From JABMNT01 sp048262655 (GTDB lineage: Bacteria > Pseudomonadota > Alphaproteobacteria > Rhodospirillales > Casp-alpha2): a DNA stretch of 64,000 bases. The DNA is taken from positions 62,001 through 126,000 of the forward strand of contig JBLXEY010000008.1 of assembly GCA_048262655.1 (NCBI GenBank), in the 5' to 3' direction. The notes under the pieces were generated by a model. The model saw nothing but the letters and a program-made list of their open reading frames with translations, made no database searches and was not told the DNA's origin. The position numbers were made by a program, and so were the translations under genes. Below are positions 35,754 to 44,713 of the stretch, piece by piece. Positions within the stretch are counted from its first letter, which is position 1. Every line of letters starts with the position of its first letter.

Positions 35754-36399
35754 TCTGAGAACCCGCCGCGATAACATCGTCGAAAGCGCTCTTCCTCACA
35801 TAGCCTTTGATGGCTGGACCATGGCCGCCTTGGAGCAGGGCGCTAGTGATGCCGGATACAAGGATCAAATGGCACGCCGAGCGTTCACGGACGGCGTCCC
35901 GCAAGCGATTGACCATTTTGCGGATTGGTCAGACCGACGGATGGTCGATGCGCTTGAGCCGTTGGCTTTGGAAAACATGAAAATTCGTGAACGAATTCAT
36001 AGTTGCGTAAAAGTAAGAATAGAGCTCAACGCTCCGCATAAAGAAGCCATCCGTCGTTTACTGTCTTATCTGGCCTTGCCGACAAATGCCGCTCTTGCAA
36101 GCCGGATTGCCTGGCGCAGTTGTTCGGTCATGTGGTATGCCGCTGGAGATCGCTCTGCGGATTGGAATCACTATAGCAAACGGGGACTCCTGGTCGGCGT
36201 CTATACGGCAACAATTCTTCATTGGCTGAATGATGATGGCGATGAGTCAGGAGATTATCCGGCGACGTGGGCATTTCTGGATCGGCGCATCTCAGACGTC
36301 CTGAGAACCTTTGGTTTCCCAAGGAAAGTTAAGGCATTCATGTCGAGCCTTCCGGGACTAAAACTTCGCAATTGTATACCCAGAAACTCAAGCCATTAA
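35743..36399 (+). CDS. COQ9-family protein
   Basis: A 218-residue protein of the COQ9/RpsU-linked family (TetR-like fold), which binds isoprenoid lipids and supports ubiquinone synthesis in relatives. The N-terminus (RDNIVESALPHIAFDGWTMA) and the central WADWS-type helix (HFADWSDRRM), then WHYAGDRSADWNHY-like motifs (MWYAAGDRSADWNHYSKRGL), fit the family. The ATG at 35743 lies inside the deformylase gene. The last 15 residues are basic. Nearby rpsU and this gene match the common alphaproteobacterial neighbourhood of COQ9. Confidence 0.88.
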   Translation: MTDDLRTRRDNIVESALPHIAFDGWTMAALEQGASDAGYKDQMARRAFTDGVPQAIDHFADWSDRRMVDALEPLALENMKIRERIHSCVKVRIELNAPHKEAIRRLLSYLALPTNAALASRIAWRSCSVMWYAAGDRSADWNHYSKRGLLVGVYTATILHWLNDDGDESGDYPATWAFLDRRISDVLRTFGFPRKVKAFMSSLPGLKLRNCIPRNSSH

Positions 36400-36483
36400 C
36401 CTTAAAGAATTTATGTCGGGTGGCATGGGTCGTGGTTCAGTAAGATTGCGGTGATTTTTTAAATTGTATTAGCAGATATCCCT

Positions 36484-37785
36484 ATGAGCCAAAAAGTTCT
36501 GATCGTCGAAGATGATACCATGATTCAGGGGTTTTTGCGTCTCGCCCTTGAAGGCGAAGGTTATCAGGTCAATGTTGTCCGTACAGCTAATGAGATGCGG
36601 GTTGCCTTTCAGCAGGGCGGTTACGATCTGATTTTACTTGATTTGGGTTTGCCCGATGCGGATGGCCTGGATGTGATTTCTGAAATTCGGGCTGCCAGCT
36701 CTGTCCCGATTGTTGTTGCCAGTGCCAGACAGGGTTCCAGTGATCGTGTAGCGGCGCTTGAGCGTGGCGCTGATGACTATCTAACCAAGCCTTTTGATCC
36801 CGCTGAGTTATTGGTTCGTGTGAAAAACCTTTTCTCGCGTTGTAATGCGCATCCGGTCTCAGCCGCACCACCGGGCGGCGTTCCAAATATGGACGCAAAG
36901 GTAAAGCCCCCGATCCCACCGGCAATGAAGACGACTCCGGTCAGTCCCGTTCCCGCTTCTGTGCATCCGGTCGAAACCAAACAGGAACCTCATCAGACAT
37001 CAGTTGAAGCAAGTTTGCAGGCCGCTGCCAAAAAGTCGGCGCCAACCCCAGTTTCTCATGCGCCAGCAAAAGGAAATGTGGATATTTCGGTCCTAATAGC
37101 CGCTTTTGTTGCAGTTATTGCGTTTGGCGGTGTCGGTTTTTATTGGTTCACAACTTCCATGACGACCACCAATGATAACAGGATCGCCGCTCTGGAGCGC
37201 CAACTTAGCAGTCAAAATCCGACGGACGAGGCGCAGGTCGACGGTGGGGCGCGCCGCGGCGCGTTGCAACCACCGGCGGAGCCAGAGGTGCCAATTGCAC
37301 AATCGACAGCGGAGCGCAGTGCAGACCTTCCATCATCGGCCCAGGATCAGCTTTCGCAATCGGTAACATCTTCTTCGTCCCGTAATAGTGTTGCGCCCGC
37401 AGAACCCATAGAGAATGCTCCTGTGTCCAATGATGTCGTTGCCGCGCCGCGCCTCAATGAACCGAAAGCAAAAAGTACAGATTGGGCGTTAAACAGCGTT
37501 TGCCCCCCGCTGCCTGATGTCAAATGGTGGCGCGTGAAAACGCATATGCAAATCGTGTTGTTTGTGAACCGGGAACATGACGGAGACTGGCAACCTTATC
37601 TCAACAATTGGCGCGCACGCATTGAGAAATTAAAGGATATTATGGATCGGGGCTCCGGTATTAAGACCAGTTCTGGCGAAATTCTGCAAGGAGAGTCCCT
37701 TGCGAACTATATCCGGGACACGGCAAACCGGATTGCTATCATTCAGTGCCTGTCCCGCGAAGCCCGCATAGCCTCTGAGCGCTGA
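36484..37785 (+). CDS. Membrane-anchored receiver-domain protein with unknown periplasmic domain
   Basis: A 433-residue protein. Residues 1-118 are a complete CheY-like receiver: acidic pocket E9-D10-D11, phosphoacceptor D53 (LLLDLGLPDADG is the context), S80 and K102. Residues 120-197 are a Pro/Ala-rich linker. Residues 199-220 (VLIAAFVAVIAFGGVGFYWF) form one transmembrane helix. Residues 221-330 are a Ser/Pro/Ala-rich stretch, and residues about 335-433 form a compact domain (VCPPLPDVKWWRVKTHMQIV) with a few cysteines. This gives a cytoplasmic receiver and a periplasmic C-terminus, with no DNA-binding output. No histidine kinase is adjacent. I do not know the C-terminal family. Confidence 0.8.
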   Translation: MSQKVLIVEDDTMIQGFLRLALEGEGYQVNVVRTANEMRVAFQQGGYDLILLDLGLPDADGLDVISEIRAASSVPIVVASARQGSSDRVAALERGADDYLTKPFDPAELLVRVKNLFSRCNAHPVSAAPPGGVPNMDAKVKPPIPPAMKTTPVSPVPASVHPVETKQEPHQTSVEASLQAAAKKSAPTPVSHAPAKGNVDISVLIAAFVAVIAFGGVGFYWFTTSMTTTNDNRIAALERQLSSQNPTDEAQVDGGARRGALQPPAEPEVPIAQSTAERSADLPSSAQDQLSQSVTSSSSRNSVAPAEPIENAPVSNDVVAAPRLNEPKAKSTDWALNSVCPPLPDVKWWRVKTHMQIVLFVNREHDGDWQPYLNNWRARIEKLKDIMDRGSGIKTSSGEILQGESLANYIRDTANRIAIIQCLSREARIASER

Positions 37786-38105
37786 ACTGCTGAGATGAAG
37801 CGGTCCGGGTTCTGGAACCTGAATGAGACAGGACGCGATCTGGCAAGACCACGTCCTGTTGTTCAGGGGGGCTAAAAGGTTGTTTTTCACCTTCTAGCGG
37901 TTCCGGAGGGGACGGAACCAGACAAACGGATGTCTTGCATTCAATATGCGTAAAGGAGGCTGGTTTGGCGAATCACATACCTACACAGTTTTGTGAAGGG
38001 GGTGTCGGGGGGAGGTTATTCTTATTATGATAAACTGGTTTTGGACATCAACGTAAGACTGGCGTAAGATACTGCCATACGCGAAGACGAGAGTATAAAT
38101 TTCAA
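37786..38105. other. Intergenic region with a run of hairpins
   Basis: This 320-bp spacer contains several short perfect inverted repeats: GGTTC/GAACC at 37808-37819, ACAGGACG/CGTCCTGT at 37828-37859, AAGGT/ACCTT near 37876-37892, and GGTTCCG/CGGAACC at 37899-37919. None has a clear T-run. A 21-codon frame after AAGGAGG near 37952 is too short to call. The last 100 bases are AT-rich and probably hold the promoter of the next gene. Confidence 0.5.
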
Positions 38106-39026
38106 ATGCTTAGACAGGAACCACCGCCGTTAAATCGACCGCCATCGCCGCCAAAAGGGCCGGCAACCATGGCGTCTGCCGCACCGCAGCCTGCGGGTGA
38201 GACCGTTTATGCGTCCAATGCCGCGTATGGAGGCCCCGATTTAGCAGACCATTTCTTGCAATGCTCCAAACTCGGGCGTTATTTGACCGTTGAGGATGGG
38301 ACCCGGTTCGTGATTACCGATGACTTTCGCACCGCACCTGTGATATCGGCGGCGTCGGCTATTGCGGCGATTTATTCAAAAGATTTCTTGGTTGCGCAGG
38401 CCGCGCTTCTTCCGCTCAGCGAAACCGCGCAGAAGATGTCGGTCCGAGAACGCGATAAATTTGAACGGTTGTTTGCGCTTATTGAAGAAGAAGCCTTGGC
38501 GGAACCGGTAAAAGACTCGGCGCGTGCCATACGTGAGGCGCACTTCAGAGGCGCAGAAATCCGCGCACTTGAAGCCGAGTTGGGAGATAAGTTAAGCCCT
38601 GCGCGTGCCCGGTACAAAGAATTTCTGGGGATTGTTAAAAAACTGATGGACCGCAAAGTAACGGCAGGACCGTTTCTGGACGAATTTCGAGAATTCACCC
38701 AAGACGTAGCGGGGAGACTAGATTTCGGCATTTACAGTTTCTGTCTCGATCGATTGATGGGCAGTGTTCGTGTGGTCCTTAAGGTGAAAAAGCTTTTGGT
38801 TCTGGAGATTTTGAAGTATCCGCCCCTTATTCGTCGAGAACTTCTGACCAATATTTTGGCTTTTCCTGGTCAGGAACAGGAACTTATTGATTTCGTTAAA
38901 TATATGGTCGAGAACGAACTGGGAAAGACCGCAGCGATCGAGATTGAGCTGCTGGAAGCCTTCAAGTTAGAGCGCCTGTCCGTGCGTGATATAGAAGGCA
39001 GTCTGGCAGCGTCCGCTTCCAGCTAG
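38106..39026 (+). CDS. Hypothetical helical protein
   Basis: A 306-residue protein I do not recognise. The first 30 residues are Pro/Ala-rich; the rest is charged and strongly helical with no transmembrane segment. Notable stretches are LADHFLQCSKLGRYLTVEDG, a possible fold around GTRFVITDDFRTAP, and a long helical C-terminal half. It sits between the membrane receiver protein and the degenerate GGDEF protein on the same strand, each separated by 140 to 320 bp, so it may have its own promoter. An internal ATG at 38169 is an alternative start. The reading frame is long and codon use matches its neighbours. Confidence 0.7.
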   Translation: MLRQEPPPLNRPPSPPKGPATMASAAPQPAGETVYASNAAYGGPDLADHFLQCSKLGRYLTVEDGTRFVITDDFRTAPVISAASAIAAIYSKDFLVAQAALLPLSETAQKMSVRERDKFERLFALIEEEALAEPVKDSARAIREAHFRGAEIRALEAELGDKLSPARARYKEFLGIVKKLMDRKVTAGPFLDEFREFTQDVAGRLDFGIYSFCLDRLMGSVRVVLKVKKLLVLEILKYPPLIRRELLTNILAFPGQEQELIDFVKYMVENELGKTAAIEIELLEAFKLERLSVRDIEGSLAASASS

Positions 39027-39169
39027 AGCGATTGCCGAATTGAGGTTGTTGCCGACTAATTTTATAGGTGGGAGCAATCGAAATAGGGTCGCAAGATTTT
39101 ATTAACATTTAAGAGTTAGTCTCTACCGGAACGAGCAGTCCTACGGTTAATGACGTGTGGAGTGGCGTG

Positions 39170-39952
39170 ATGGATGTAAATCAGACAAGTACAATTGCGC
39201 CGACCCAACCTGATGGTCGACAGCATGGTCAATCCCGTGATCGCGGATACGATTCTTCAAAGCAAAATAAGAAAAAAGATGCCGAGTCGGGGTCATGGCG
39301 TGAACGAGAGGCCGTGGATTTCAACCATCGATTGGTCGATGCGTTAACACCTGAGGTCCAAGTTATTATCGATTCGCTTAATCAGGAGATAGAACCTCTT
39401 CGTCAGCAGCTGGAGCGGGCGCGTTCTCAACTTGAGGAGCAAAGGAGAAATGCGTCCCAACATACGTTCCTGAATGTGCCCAATCGACAAGAAATTTTCC
39501 GCGAATTATCTCACGTTCTCCAGCATCATGATGAGTTAACGACGCCACCTACTCTGGCTCTTTTGCATGTCGAGAACGCCGATTGGGTGCGCGTCTCATA
39601 CGGGCGTTCTAAACTTGACCACTTTTTATCGGTCATCAGTCAGCGATTGACGGACGAAATCCGAGGCACGGACTCCCTTGGCAATATTGGTGGCAATGAC
39701 TTTGCATTGATTATACTTGGCATCGCACCAGAGTTCGCTCGCGACGACGTTCTGGAGCTTGTCGCCAAAATTACGCACGATCCCATAGCCTTGGGGGCCG
39801 ATAACGTTAAAGCGAAAATTCATGTGGGGATTGCGAGCCTCAACAACGTGTCTTCGGTCGATATGGCCGTCAAGAAAACGGATGAAAATCTGATGCGTGA
39901 GTTATCGTCAGATCAGGCGATAATATCCGGCAATAGTTCATTTTCGAAGTAG
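39170..39952 (+). CDS. Degenerate GGDEF-domain protein
   Basis: A 260-residue soluble protein. The first 60 residues are polar and disordered; residues about 60-98 form a coiled coil (IEPLRQQLERARSQLEEQRR); a GGDEF-type domain follows from about residue 100. The signature is GGNDF at residues 174-178, not GGDEF, and the Arg usually two residues before it is Asn. Diguanylate cyclase activity is therefore unlikely; a regulatory or GTP-binding role is possible. The start at 39170 has GGAG upstream; an in-frame GTG at 39155 has none. The last 40 bp overlap the tail of the converging DUF465 gene. Confidence 0.75.
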   Translation: MDVNQTSTIAPTQPDGRQHGQSRDRGYDSSKQNKKKDAESGSWREREAVDFNHRLVDALTPEVQVIIDSLNQEIEPLRQQLERARSQLEEQRRNASQHTFLNVPNRQEIFRELSHVLQHHDELTTPPTLALLHVENADWVRVSYGRSKLDHFLSVISQRLTDEIRGTDSLGNIGGNDFALIILGIAPEFARDDVLELVAKITHDPIALGADNVKAKIHVGIASLNNVSSVDMAVKKTDENLMRELSSDQAIISGNSSFSK

Positions 39953-40113
39953 AGAATTTGGTCCTTAAGAGCCAGCTTGCGCTTTTTCATCCTCTGCATT
40001 TGTAATTGTTCGATTGGCCCCATATCCGCTAATCTGGCTATTACGTCATCCAAGTCACGGTGTTCAGACCGGAGTTCTTCAAGTTTTTGCTGTAGCGCTT
40101 TTTTCTCATTCAT
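39913..40113 (-). CDS. DUF465/YdcH-like protein
   Basis: A 66-residue helical coiled-coil protein of the DUF465 family (E. coli YdcH), unknown function. MNEKKALQQKLEELRSEHRD begins the characteristic pattern, and MQRMKKRKLALKDQI ends it. The gene converges on the degenerate GGDEF gene and overlaps its last 40 bases. It also diverges from a second DUF465 gene at 40278. Confidence 0.85.
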   Translation of the reverse strand: MNEKKALQQKLEELRSEHRDLDDVIARLADMGPIEQLQMQRMKKRKLALKDQILYFENELLPDIIA

Positions 40114-40277
40114 TCTGTTTTTTTAGTCCCCTCATACCGCCTGTATTTTATCATATCGCGCCGTGGATAGATAGGGTGGAGCTGCGAAATAAAACGTTTA
40201 CCTGTAGCCTTGCGAACAAATATACCGTAACATAAATAACATATATCATTAGCTTTTACGTAAGGAGGACATCATCT

Positions 40278-40445
40278 ATGAGTTTGGAAAATAGGATCGA
40301 TTCTTTGAAAGTGAAACATGCGACGATCGAGAGTGCGCTGGAGTCTATCAACAGCCGTCCCAATCCTGACGAAGTAGAACTCGCAGAGCTAAAAAAACAG
40401 AAACTTGCGATTAAAGATGAGCTGGAAAAAATAAAAACGCACTAA
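40278..40445 (+). CDS. DUF465/YdcH-like protein, second copy
   Basis: MSLENRIDSLKVKHATIESA begins a 55-residue protein with the DUF465 pattern (ELKKQKLAIKDELEKIK at the end). AAGGAGGA lies 8 bases before the ATG, an ideal ribosome binding site. It diverges from the first DUF465 gene across a 164-bp spacer. Its function is unknown. Confidence 0.85.
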   Translation: MSLENRIDSLKVKHATIESALESINSRPNPDEVELAELKKQKLAIKDELEKIKTH

Positions 40446-40603
40446 GTTTTGTTTCTTCGGTTCTGATTATAAGTTTTCGGCCAAGAGGCCATTTAAGTGC
40501 GCCTTGCCTTGAGTGCGTGATCTGTCTCAAGCTTGGCTTCATGTGATAAATAACCGGTCAACGGTATCTGAGCATTCGTAGCCCCTAACGTGAGGACTGG
40601 ATT

Positions 40604-41434
40604 TTGCCGTCAGATTCCCCGATTAAGGTCGTTCCATCGACACCCCGCATTGGCGCGGAAATTCAAAATTTTCAGTTATCGGATACCATGGGGCAATCTG
40701 AGTTTGGTACCATTCACGACGCCTTGATGACCCATCAGGTGCTATTTTTCCGTAATCAGGATATGAACCTGGATCAACAAAAAGCCTTTGCCAGGCAATT
40801 TGGCGAGTTGCATATCCATCCGGGCATTCCCGGTCCAGAAGGTCACCCCGAAGTTATTGCCATCCATACTGATGAAAATTCAACACGGATTGCAGGAGAA
40901 GACTGGCATTCGGATGTGACCTGCGATGACGAACCACCAATGGGCAGCATATTGCATATGCATCAGGTTCCAGAAACCGGTGGAGACACCTTGTTCGCCA
41001 GTATGTATGGGGCGTACGAGGCACTGTCGCAGCCGATGCGGGACATGCTGGATGGTCTGACGGCTTTGCATAGTGGTGAGATGGCGTATCGGGGGCGGTA
41101 CTCCTATCGGGGTGTTGATGATCAAAGTATGAGCTACCCTGATAATAATCATCCGGTCGTCAGGACCCATCCTGTTACCAAGCGAAAAGCGCTTTTCGTT
41201 AATCGCATTTTCACAGCCCGAATCAATGAACTGTCGGAAACAGAAAGCACAGCTCTATTGAAGTTTCTCTATGATCATATTGCCAAGCCCGAATTTCAGG
41301 TGCGGTTCCGCTGGTATCCGGGAAGTGTCGCTTTTTGGGATAACAGGGCCGTTCAGCACTATGCGATTTGGGATTATTTCCCGCAGACCCGATCCGGTTA
41401 CCGGGTCACTATAGCAGGTGACCGGCCTTACTAG
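40604..41434 (+). CDS. TauD/TfdA-family iron/2-oxoglutarate dioxygenase
   Basis: A 276-residue non-haem dioxygenase. The iron ligands are in DWHSDVTC (HxD, near residue 105) and the distal His in VQHYAIWDYFPQ, with the 2-oxoglutarate Arg in RSGYRVTI. HQVLFFRNQDMNLDQQKAFA and RPRR-type contacts fit TauD or TfdA relatives. The substrate may be taurine, another sulfonate, or an aryl-oxy acid; no taurine transport genes adjoin it. The start is TTG at 40604, with GAGG ten bases upstream. It converges on the AMP nucleosidase gene. Confidence 0.88.
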   Translation: MPSDSPIKVVPSTPRIGAEIQNFQLSDTMGQSEFGTIHDALMTHQVLFFRNQDMNLDQQKAFARQFGELHIHPGIPGPEGHPEVIAIHTDENSTRIAGEDWHSDVTCDDEPPMGSILHMHQVPETGGDTLFASMYGAYEALSQPMRDMLDGLTALHSGEMAYRGRYSYRGVDDQSMSYPDNNHPVVRTHPVTKRKALFVNRIFTARINELSETESTALLKFLYDHIAKPEFQVRFRWYPGSVAFWDNRAVQHYAIWDYFPQTRSGYRVTIAGDRPY

Positions 41435-41447
41435 GTCAAGCAAATAC

Positions 41448-42920
41448 CTATCGAAATGCGGGTTCGTCAAAACTCCTGAGCTTGCGCGAATGAAGCGATT
41501 GGTGGGCAACGCCCTCGCGCATGGCTTCTACAGCATCCAGACATATTTTTAAATGTTGGCTGATGCGTTCTTCATAAAAAGCGTTCGCCATTCCCGGTAG
41601 TTTTATTTCACCATGCAAAGGTTTGTCCGAAACACATAACAAAGTACCGTAGGGCACCCGTAATCGAAATCCGTTTGCCGCAATGGTTGCAGACTCCATG
41701 TCGACGGCAATCGCGCGCGATTGATTAAAGAACGTTGATAGTTCGTCATAGCGAAGCTCCCAGTCCCGGTCATCCGTTGAGACCACCGTTCCCGTTCTGA
41801 GGCGCTGTTTCATCTCCCGACCACTTAATCCTGTCGAGTTTTCTACCGCGTTGGTAAGTGCAACCTGTACTTCCGCAATCGCTGGGATCGGGACTTCCAG
41901 CGGTAAATCGTTATCCAGAACGTGGTCCAATCGGGCATATGCGTGGGCCAAAACATAGTCGCCCAATCTTTGTGTGTGTCTCAGTCCACCGCAATGACCG
42001 ACCATAACCCAACAGTGAGGCCGCAAGACGGCAATATGATCGGTGATGGTTTTTGCGTTCGACGGACCGACACCAATATTGACCAGCGTGACACCCATAT
42101 GACCATCGCGAACCAGGTGATAGGCTGGCATTTGCGGAAGTTTCGTGGCTGGAGAACCCGACGACGGCCTATCGGTCAGACGCGGATTGCAGTGAACATC
42201 GTTACCCGGGCCCACGAAAGCTCTGAAAGATGAGCCGTCTTCAATTTGAGCAAGTCCGTATTGAATAAATTCGTCGACGTATCGTTGGTAGTTTGTGAAC
42301 AGGACAAAGCCCTGGAAATGCTCCGGGGATGTGCCGGTGTAGTGACGTAAGCGGGACAATGAATAATCGACGCGTTCAGCACTGAAAAGCGACAGAGGCT
42401 TTGGGTCTTTTTCCTTTGTCGAGTGCAGGCCATTGGCGATGTCGTCGTCGATATCGGCAAGTTTTGGCAGATGAAAGCTCATGCCAAGATCAGATACCTG
42501 TTCTTGTTTCAAATCCATGGTCAGCGTTTCGAGCGCAAATGTCAGCGGGATTTGACGGTTTGAAATTCCGACCCAAACTGGCGTATTGTGATTGGCGATC
42601 AGGAGTTCGATTTGCTCTAGCAGGTAGCTCCGATACAGTTCCGGGTTGGTAATTGTTGTCCCATAGGACCCAATTTCAGCGGCCGTACCATAGGACAGGT
42701 TTCGTGCGCCTTTTGGAGAAACGCTGGCAACATCAATCCACAGATAGGGATAACGGGCATCGGGCTTATCGATATCGTTTTCACCTTTTGCGAATTTAGT
42801 GAAGTGTTCCCCCAACAGGGCTTTGCCCTGGTTATAGATATCGCACAGATACTCCAGTGCTGCGACGGGATCATCGAAAGCCTTGGCGTCTGTGACGATG
42901 TGTTCTGGGGGCTGTGTCAT
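41448..42920 (-). CDS. amn: AMP nucleosidase
   Basis: Cleaves AMP to adenine and ribose-5-phosphate. The 490-residue length and the C-terminal nucleoside-phosphorylase-fold domain (LVNIGVGPSNAKTITDHIAV, GHCGGLRHTQRLGDYVLAHA, VDMESATIAANGFR) are typical. The N-terminal half is the Amn-specific domain (DARYPYLWIDVASVSPKGAR). The start is 42920, chosen because GAGG lies 6 bases upstream; an in-frame TTG at 42932 overlaps the upstream stop. It follows an acyl-CoA ligase gene by 8 bp, an unusual pairing. Confidence 0.93.
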   Translation of the reverse strand: MTQPPEHIVTDAKAFDDPVAALEYLCDIYNQGKALLGEHFTKFAKGENDIDKPDARYPYLWIDVASVSPKGARNLSYGTAAEIGSYGTTITNPELYRSYLLEQIELLIANHNTPVWVGISNRQIPLTFALETLTMDLKQEQVSDLGMSFHLPKLADIDDDIANGLHSTKEKDPKPLSLFSAERVDYSLSRLRHYTGTSPEHFQGFVLFTNYQRYVDEFIQYGLAQIEDGSSFRAFVGPGNDVHCNPRLTDRPSSGSPATKLPQMPAYHLVRDGHMGVTLVNIGVGPSNAKTITDHIAVLRPHCWVMVGHCGGLRHTQRLGDYVLAHAYARLDHVLDNDLPLEVPIPAIAEVQVALTNAVENSTGLSGREMKQRLRTGTVVSTDDRDWELRYDELSTFFNQSRAIAVDMESATIAANGFRLRVPYGTLLCVSDKPLHGEIKLPGMANAFYEERISQHLKICLDAVEAMREGVAHQSLHSRKLRSFDEPAFR

Positions 42921-42928
42921 CTGTGTCC

Positions 42929-44554
42929 TCAATTCATAATTTGATCGCGAAGTTTGAACTTTTGAATTTTACCTGTCGATGTTTTTGGTAGCGGCCCGAA
43001 AACCACATGGCGCGGACACTTGAAGTGTGCGAGGTTTGACCGACAAAAATCAATGATCTCCTGTTCCGTCACATCGTCGGCGCCTGGCATCAATTCTATA
43101 AACGCACACGGCGTTTCGCCCCACTTATCATCTGGCTTGGCGACAACAGCCGCAAACATGACAGCCTTATGTTTATGGAGGGTGTCTTCAACCTCGATCG
43201 ACGAAATATTCTCTCCACCTGATATGATAACATCCTTTGACCTATCTTTTAATTTGATATAGCCATCCGGTTCAATAACCCCTAGGTCTCCAGAATGGAA
43301 CCAACCATCGGCTAGCGCTTGCTGCGTTGTCTTTGGGTTTTTTAGGTACCCCTTCATGACGACATTTCCTTTAAACATGACCTCACCCATGGTTTGGCCA
43401 TCCGCCGGCACAGGCTGCATGGTTTCCGGATCCATCACGGTCAGGTCTTCCAGGACGTGATATTTGACGCCCTGACGGCCTTTCTTTTCTGTCTGCTCTT
43501 CAATACTCATGGCGTCCCATTCGGGATGCCAGGAACAGATAACGGCGGGCCCATAGGTTTCTGTCAGGCCATATACATGAGTCACATTAAAACCTTGTTC
43601 CTGCATGCGCTGTAACGTTGACGCTGGAGGCGGCGCAGCCGCGGTCATGACATTTACCGTATGGTCAAATTCGCGACGCTCGGCCTCGGACGCATTGATA
43701 ACGAAATTCAGGACGATCGGTGCACCGCAGAAATGGGTTACCTTGTGATCATCAATCGCAGCGTAGATGTTAGCTGCATTTACCTGCCGGAGGCATACGT
43801 TCGTCCCGCCAACGGCGGCGATCGACCAGGGGAAGCACCAACCATTGCAATGAAACATCGGCAGGGTCCACAAATAGATCGGGTGATGGGCCATGTTCCA
43901 TCCGACGATGTTGGACATAGCGTTCAGATAGGCGCCACGGTGATGATAGACGACGCCTTTGGGGTCTCCCGTTGTTCCTGATGTATAGTTTAGCGAGATG
44001 GCTTGCCATTCGTCGTCAGGGAGCGACCATTCGAAAAGAGCATCCCCTTCCGCCAAAAACGCCTCATAATCTGTTTCTCCGAGCGCGTCACCGTCTCCTG
44101 AGTATTCAGAGTCGAGAATATCAATCACCAAAATATCATGGTCGACCAGTGGCAGTGCGTCCTTGACCGTTTTCGAGAATTCTCGATCTGTCAAAAGGAC
44201 CTGTGCTTCTCCATGGTTTAAGCAGAAGGCGATATTCGCGGCATCCAGACGTACGTTAAGGGTATTTACCACCATGCCGGCCATTGGGACGCCAAATGCA
44301 GCTTCATACATCTCTGGTGTGTTGGCCCCCATAATGGCGACGGTTTGTCCGGGGGCAAAACCGCGCCGTTGTAAGGCGCTGGCGAGTTGGCGTGTTCGGG
44401 AATAGGTCTCGTGCCATGCGAAGTGTTTGCTTCCATGGATAACAGAACATCGATCCGGATAGGTATGGGCTGTCCGCGCAATAAAAGACAGTGGCGACAA
44501 GGGCGTGAAATTTGCCTGTGTTTTGTTCAAGTCTGTTTCAAATATGCCAGTCAT
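42929..44554 (-). CDS. AMP-forming acyl-CoA synthetase
   Basis: A 541-residue ANL-superfamily ligase. The P-loop is LNYTSGTTGDPKGVVYHHRG near residue 190, the adenylate motif HVYGLTETYGPAVIC near residue 320, the hinge Asp in WFHSGDLGVIEPDGY near residue 423, and the C-terminal Lys in KTSTGKIQKFKLRD. HPIYLWTLPMFHCNGWCFPW is typical of the medium-chain and methylmercaptopropionate-CoA ligase type, so a short or medium acid is likely. A GGGAG site lies 7 bases before the ATG. It is upstream of amn in the same operon. Confidence 0.9.
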   Translation of the reverse strand: MTGIFETDLNKTQANFTPLSPLSFIARTAHTYPDRCSVIHGSKHFAWHETYSRTRQLASALQRRGFAPGQTVAIMGANTPEMYEAAFGVPMAGMVVNTLNVRLDAANIAFCLNHGEAQVLLTDREFSKTVKDALPLVDHDILVIDILDSEYSGDGDALGETDYEAFLAEGDALFEWSLPDDEWQAISLNYTSGTTGDPKGVVYHHRGAYLNAMSNIVGWNMAHHPIYLWTLPMFHCNGWCFPWSIAAVGGTNVCLRQVNAANIYAAIDDHKVTHFCGAPIVLNFVINASEAERREFDHTVNVMTAAAPPPASTLQRMQEQGFNVTHVYGLTETYGPAVICSWHPEWDAMSIEEQTEKKGRQGVKYHVLEDLTVMDPETMQPVPADGQTMGEVMFKGNVVMKGYLKNPKTTQQALADGWFHSGDLGVIEPDGYIKLKDRSKDVIISGGENISSIEVEDTLHKHKAVMFAAVVAKPDDKWGETPCAFIELMPGADDVTEQEIIDFCRSNLAHFKCPRHVVFGPLPKTSTGKIQKFKLRDQIMN

Positions 44555-44713
44555 CGTTGATCTCCCATCCCATATCGTAAATGCACTCCCAGCTTGAAAA
44601 TAGACTAATTGCTGGGCGAGGCGGGTTCAAACCGTACTTTTAAAAACATGCGTTATGGCGCACACTGGGGCAAATTCGCAGGTGCTGGAATTTAGGGAGG
44701 CAGGCAAAAGACA

